Assembly: GCA_025462735.1 (NCBI GenBank)
Contig: JAOAPC010000022.1
Location: 62,001 to 126,000, forward strand
Length of the DNA stretch: 64,000 nucleotides
Source: Acidobacteriaceae bacterium
GTDB lineage: Bacteria; Acidobacteriota; Terriglobia; Terriglobales; Acidobacteriaceae
Direction of reading: 5' to 3'
A program made the translations under genes and the position numbers. Shown here one piece after another: positions 60,961-64,000 of the stretch (its first letter is position 1; each line of letters begins with the position of its first letter). The notes beneath the pieces were generated by a model. The model did no database searches, was not told the DNA's origin, and was given only the letters and a program-made list of their open reading frames with translations.

Positions 60961-62340
60961 ATGAATCGTCGTGACGCGATAAGCTCTTTCGCTCTCGCTG
61001 CCGGAGCTTCACTGCTTACGTCCACGCCGTCACCGGCCCACGTTCTCGCGCCGACAGTTGACGCCGGTTATGCTCGAGCGGTGATAGGCACGCCGCCGGT
61101 GAAGATCCGCGACATCAAAACGATCCTGACGGCGCCGAATGGTATCCGCCTGGTTGTCGTAAAAGTCGAAACCACCGAGCCGGGCCTCGTAGGCTGGGGC
61201 TGCGCAACCTTCACGCAGCGCGCGTTGGTGGTGCAGACCGCTCTCGAACAGTATCTGAAGCCGTTTTTGGTCGGCCGTAACGTCGACGAAATTGAGGACA
61301 TCTGGCAGTCGAGTTATGTGAGCTCTTATTGGCGCAACGGCCCGGTGCTGTTCAATGCGATGAGCGGAGTAGACATTGCCCTCTGGGACATCAAAGCCAA
61401 ACGTGCCCAAATGCCGCTCTATCAATTACTCGGCGGCAAGGTGCGGCGCGGCGCGGATTGTTACTTTCACGCCAGCGGCAACAGTTTTTCCGAAGTCGAA
61501 GAGAGCGCCCGTCAAGCGATGGAGCAGGGCTTCCGCCACGTGCGCGTGCAGGTCGCGACGCCGGGCTACGCCGGCTACGGGGCGCGGGGCAATGCACCCA
61601 CAGCCGAGGGACAGCGGAACGAAGTGGTAGGCCCGACCAGCCCGCGAGACATCTGGGAGCCGGCGCCATACGTGCGAATGGTGCCGAAATTATTTGAACA
61701 CCTGCGTAATAAACTCGGCGACGACGTCGAACTCATCCATGACGTGCATGAGCGCGTGACCTTGAATCAGGCTATCAACCTGGCCAAGTCGCTCGAGCCC
61801 TATCGCTTGTTTTTTCTGGAAGACCCACTGCCGCCGGAAGACAATGATCACTTCCGCTTGCTGCGCCAGCAGACGAGCACTCCGCTGGCCATGGGCGAAC
61901 TGTTCAATTCACAACACGAATACGTGCCGCTTATCAAAGAGCGGCTGATTGATTTCATCCGTATTCACATTTCCCAGATCGGCGGTTTGAGTCCGGCGCG
62001 CAAGGTCGCCGCACTCTGCGAGTTCTTCGGCGTCCGCACTGCCTGGCACGGGCCGGGGGACGCCTCGCCACTGGCGCACGCCGCACAGTTGGCGCTCGAG
62101 TTGGTGAGCTACAACTTCGGCGTCCACGAAGGTAGCGGCTTCCCGCAAGAAACGCAGGAGGTATTTGTGGGCTGCCCCGAAGTCAAGAACGGCTACATGC
62201 TGGCGCAGGAGAAGCCCGGCCTCGGCATTGAAGTTGACGAGAAGCTCGCGGCGAAGTTCCCGATCCCGAACGGTCCGCCGAATTTCGATTATTCCTGGGG
62301 GACCACCCGGCGACGTGATGGCACCGTCATCAGGCCCTGA
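60961..62340 (+). CDS. Tat-exported enolase-superfamily protein (mannonate-dehydratase/RspA-like subgroup)
   Basis: A 459-residue mandelate-racemase/muconate-lactonising family protein. The N-terminal capping domain opens at VKIRDIKTILTAP. Barrel metal ligands are visible in LIHDVHERV (Asp), FFLEDPLPPED (Glu) and MGELFN (Glu), a pattern of the D-mannonate dehydratase/RspA-like group. WHGPGDASPLAHAAQLALEL matches that group as well. The start MNRRDAISSFALAAGASLL is a twin-arginine signal, unusual for this normally cytoplasmic family. It has no sugar-transport or sugar-catabolism neighbours. The exact substrate is not known. Confidence 0.83.
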   Translation: MNRRDAISSFALAAGASLLTSTPSPAHVLAPTVDAGYARAVIGTPPVKIRDIKTILTAPNGIRLVVVKVETTEPGLVGWGCATFTQRALVVQTALEQYLKPFLVGRNVDEIEDIWQSSYVSSYWRNGPVLFNAMSGVDIALWDIKAKRAQMPLYQLLGGKVRRGADCYFHASGNSFSEVEESARQAMEQGFRHVRVQVATPGYAGYGARGNAPTAEGQRNEVVGPTSPRDIWEPAPYVRMVPKLFEHLRNKLGDDVELIHDVHERVTLNQAINLAKSLEPYRLFFLEDPLPPEDNDHFRLLRQQTSTPLAMGELFNSQHEYVPLIKERLIDFIRIHISQIGGLSPARKVAALCEFFGVRTAWHGPGDASPLAHAAQLALELVSYNFGVHEGSGFPQETQEVFVGCPEVKNGYMLAQEKPGLGIEVDEKLAAKFPIPNGPPNFDYSWGTTRRRDGTVIRP

Positions 62341-62379
62341 CCCGTTTACCGCTAGCCGACTATTGTTGCCGGGAAGATT

Positions 62380-62433
62380 ACTGTCGATAACAGGCGATTT
62401 CACTCAGAACTCGGGTGTGAGTGAAAGGTGAGG
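62380..62433. repeat. Short repeat, copy 1 (ACTGTCGATAACAGGCGATT type)
   Basis: ACTGTCGATAACAGGCGATT followed by TCACTCAGAACTCGGGTGTG and AGTGAAAGGTG. Copy 2 lies at 63869-63922. Related GTGAAATGGCGATA-TTCAC pieces occur at 57442-57467 and 60833-60857. Confidence 0.65.
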
Positions 62434-62483
62434 CCAGCCTGCGCCCTCTCGCTTCCCGGGTGAGCCGAAAGTCAAGCGATCCG

Positions 62484-62864
62484 CTAGGCCGCTTCCAGCA
62501 CCGACAAGATATTCCCCGCTGGATCCTTGAACCACGCGATCGTCGGCCCATTTCCGCGAGAAATCCCGCGCGTGTCCGTCTTCAAGTTGGGTTCGTTATA
62601 GACTTCAAATCGCACGCCGCGTTGGCTCAGTTCATCCACAGCTTTTTCTACGCTGTCTACGGGAAAATTCAGGACCGTGAAAGTTGCGGGCTGGTGATTG
62701 GGTTTAGGGTACATCAGAGCTTTGGTGCCGCCGGAAAGGGGCACAACAAGGGTGCCTTCCGGACCGCTGGAAAGTTCGAGCCCCAGCGTCTTGCCATAAA
62801 ATTCCCTGGCCTTCTGGATATCGTTAACCGAAAAACTGCTGAATGCCTTGCTTATGTTGAGCAT
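62484..62864 (-). CDS. VOC-family (glyoxalase-like) protein
   Basis: A 126-residue VOC protein: [57 protein letters not shown] and [13 protein letters not shown]. The metal-binding or catalytic role is unclear. The ATG is at 62864. It is distinct from the VOC protein at 33372 and lies between repeat blocks. Confidence 0.8.
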   Translation of the reverse strand: MLNISKAFSSFSVNDIQKAREFYGKTLGLELSSGPEGTLVVPLSGGTKALMYPKPNHQPATFTVLNFPVDSVEKAVDELSQRGVRFEVYNEPNLKTDTRGISRGNGPTIAWFKDPAGNILSVLEAA

Positions 62865-62950
62865 GATGCACTCCTATTAGTTTTAGCGTTGTAACTTCGA
62901 TGCGGAATCAGCTCTCGCGGTTTTGAATGCGGAACCCAGCTCAGAATGAG

Positions 62951-63140
62951 GGTGCCCCACTTCTCGCCGATTTTGCGAGAAGTGAGACCACGAAAGATGT
63001 GGCGGGCAATGAGCTAGGTTCTGAAGATCAAGACTGGTCACGGAAAGGACATCGTTAACTCGAATTCCACTTCTTCCAAAACCAGGGAGAACTGGGGCAC
63101 GCTCAGTTTTTTGCACCAACGACAAGTGGGCCACCCGCCA
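62951..63140. repeat. Long repeat copy 2
   Basis: A roughly 190-base stretch similar across its whole length to 60621-60811. Shared parts include ACCACGAAAGATGTGGCGGG, AATGAGCTAGGTTCTGAAGA, CAAAACCAGGGAGAA and GTGGGCCACCCGCC. It lies between the VOC gene and the last gene. Confidence 0.8.
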
Positions 63141-63151
63141 GTGATGGCATC

Positions 63152-63787
63152 TCAGAAAAGCTTAGGAATGATGCCCGATTGTCGGAGCGTCGCCGCGTAC
63201 TCATCAACGCTGTTGTTATGTGTTTTCACTGCGTTATTTAGAGTTGTCTCGAAACGATCCTTCGACAACGCTTCTTGTAAATATCCCAGCCGACTCCGGA
63301 GGATAGGTTCAAAAGTTTCCAGCGAGTAATGACGGTCTCCGGGTTTTGACGTGTCCCACTTACCTAAGCCGTCAGCTACCAACCGAAAGCCTTCCCAGTC
63401 GTTCGGGGCAAAAGCAGAAGTAACTCCAACTGAGAAATCGCCGCGACCGCGCACAAATCTTAAGCGCAAATCTCCGACTGCCACGGTGACGTAAGCACCA
63501 TCAAAGCTGGGCGGAAAAGGAACTCCTTCGTTGGGAATGACCTGTGCCCCATGTTCCGAGAACAAGAACGCCAGATGTATACGAATCTCTTCCGCAAAAC
63601 GTTGCTCCTCGCGTCTCGCCATCCGTTTGTCGAGCCAGCCGAAACAAAGCTTATAGAGATTGCCGATAATAAAACCAAGTACCAGTAGCGGCGGTCGCAC
63701 AGTGGCGATGACGATTCGAACCCACAGGGCCGGCCGCCGCGGGTTATTTAGTGGAATTAGAAGATTCCTTTTTTTCTCGATAGACAT
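63152..63787 (-). CDS. Hypothetical protein with one membrane segment
   Basis: A 211-residue protein with an N-terminal helix (VRIVIATVRPPLLVLGFIIG). A soluble domain follows (EEIRIHLAFLFSEHGAQVIP, AYVTVAVGDLRLRFVRGRGD, NDWEGFRLVADGLGK). No family recognised. The ATG is at 63787. Confidence 0.6.
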   Translation of the reverse strand: MSIEKKRNLLIPLNNPRRPALWVRIVIATVRPPLLVLGFIIGNLYKLCFGWLDKRMARREEQRFAEEIRIHLAFLFSEHGAQVIPNEGVPFPPSFDGAYVTVAVGDLRLRFVRGRGDFSVGVTSAFAPNDWEGFRLVADGLGKWDTSKPGDRHYSLETFEPILRSRLGYLQEALSKDRFETTLNNAVKTHNNSVDEYAATLRQSGIIPKLF

Positions 63788-63868
63788 GCGAAGGTTTCCC
63801 TAGATGGAGTTCGTCAGCGGCGCTTGTCTCGCGCTGCAGCGCGTGCAATGATCCCACCAAACGAGAAT

Positions 63869-63922
63869 AACTGTCGAGAACAGGCAATTTTCACTCAGAA
63901 CCCGACAATAAGTGAAATGGTG
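63869..63922. repeat. Short repeat, copy 2
   Basis: ACTGTCGAGAACAGGCAATT, TCACTCAGAACCCGACAATA and AGTGAAATGGTGATTTTTCG: the second copy of the element at 62380-62433. The last 78 bases of the window show nothing else. Confidence 0.65.
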
Positions 63923-64000
63923 ATTTTTCGCCAGAAACTAACGGGGTGCGACTACCCGCATGGGCCGCTGCCCCGAAACGTCCTATTCATCCTGTTTTTC

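Overview
The window looks like chromosome of an Acidobacteriota bacterium, most likely class Terriglobia. This is inferred from gene content and not from any marker alignment. The pointers are secreted proteins with tandem Ig-like repeats, a winged-helix/TolB-like/TPR regulator, carboxypeptidase-regulatory-like and DUF4097-like exported proteins, a bacillithiol-type deacetylase, a compact SRP RNA, and intergenic DNA packed with short palindromic repeats. No tRNA, rRNA, CRISPR array, prophage or transposase gene was seen. Most of the window is housekeeping and central metabolism on both strands.

Layout. 0-5 kb (minus): a bc-type respiratory module (cytochrome c, Rieske protein, cytochrome b fused to cytochrome c, running off the left edge) beside a large secreted Ig-repeat protein. 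5.5-8 kb: a GH57/DUF3536 enzyme. 8-13 kb (minus): AgaS-like isomerase/deaminase, DeoC aldolase and an ALDH16-like aldehyde dehydrogenase, a plausible amino-sugar/deoxysugar route in which acetaldehyde is oxidised. 13-19.6 kb (minus): amidohydrolase, ABC exporter, phosphoesterase, truncated AI-2E permease, FabH and the SRP RNA. 19.7-31 kb: transglutaminase-like membrane protein, PdxT, small secreted proteins, a wHTH-TPR regulator with a damaged 5' end, RDD membrane protein and a frameshifted Na+/H+ antiporter.

31-36 kb is an accessory stress/small-molecule island: four SRPBCC proteins, an ArsR regulator, a VOC protein, a DoxX-like membrane protein and two small secreted proteins. Two copies of a 21-bp imperfect palindrome overlap predicted -10 boxes before the first SRPBCC gene and at the arsR start codon, so an autoregulated ArsR circuit is likely. 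36.6-57 kb is mostly core: MiaB, bifunctional nuclease, siroheme sulfite/nitrite reductase with a candidate attenuator leader, TruB, rhomboid protease, RibA, PolX, BshB-like deacetylase, DUF1326 protein, O-methyltransferase, UPF0173 hydrolase, Hpt, GAF-GAF-PP2C phosphatase and LysA. 57-64 kb is degraded and repeat-rich: two frameshifted genes, a candidate structured RNA with its own terminator, a Tat-exported enolase-superfamily protein and a 190-bp repeat pair.

The most notable signals are (i) the ArsR palindrome pair, (ii) a structured RNA candidate at 59.9-60.1 kb, (iii) a roughly 24-bp microelement found nested at fixed positions inside two other repeat families and inside a coding region, (iv) repeat-derived in-frame insertions in two enzymes, and (v) a 200-bp tandem duplication carrying terminator hairpins and a copy of the end of truB. 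At least three genes, probably five, contain single-base frame disruptions, which could be decay or assembly error.
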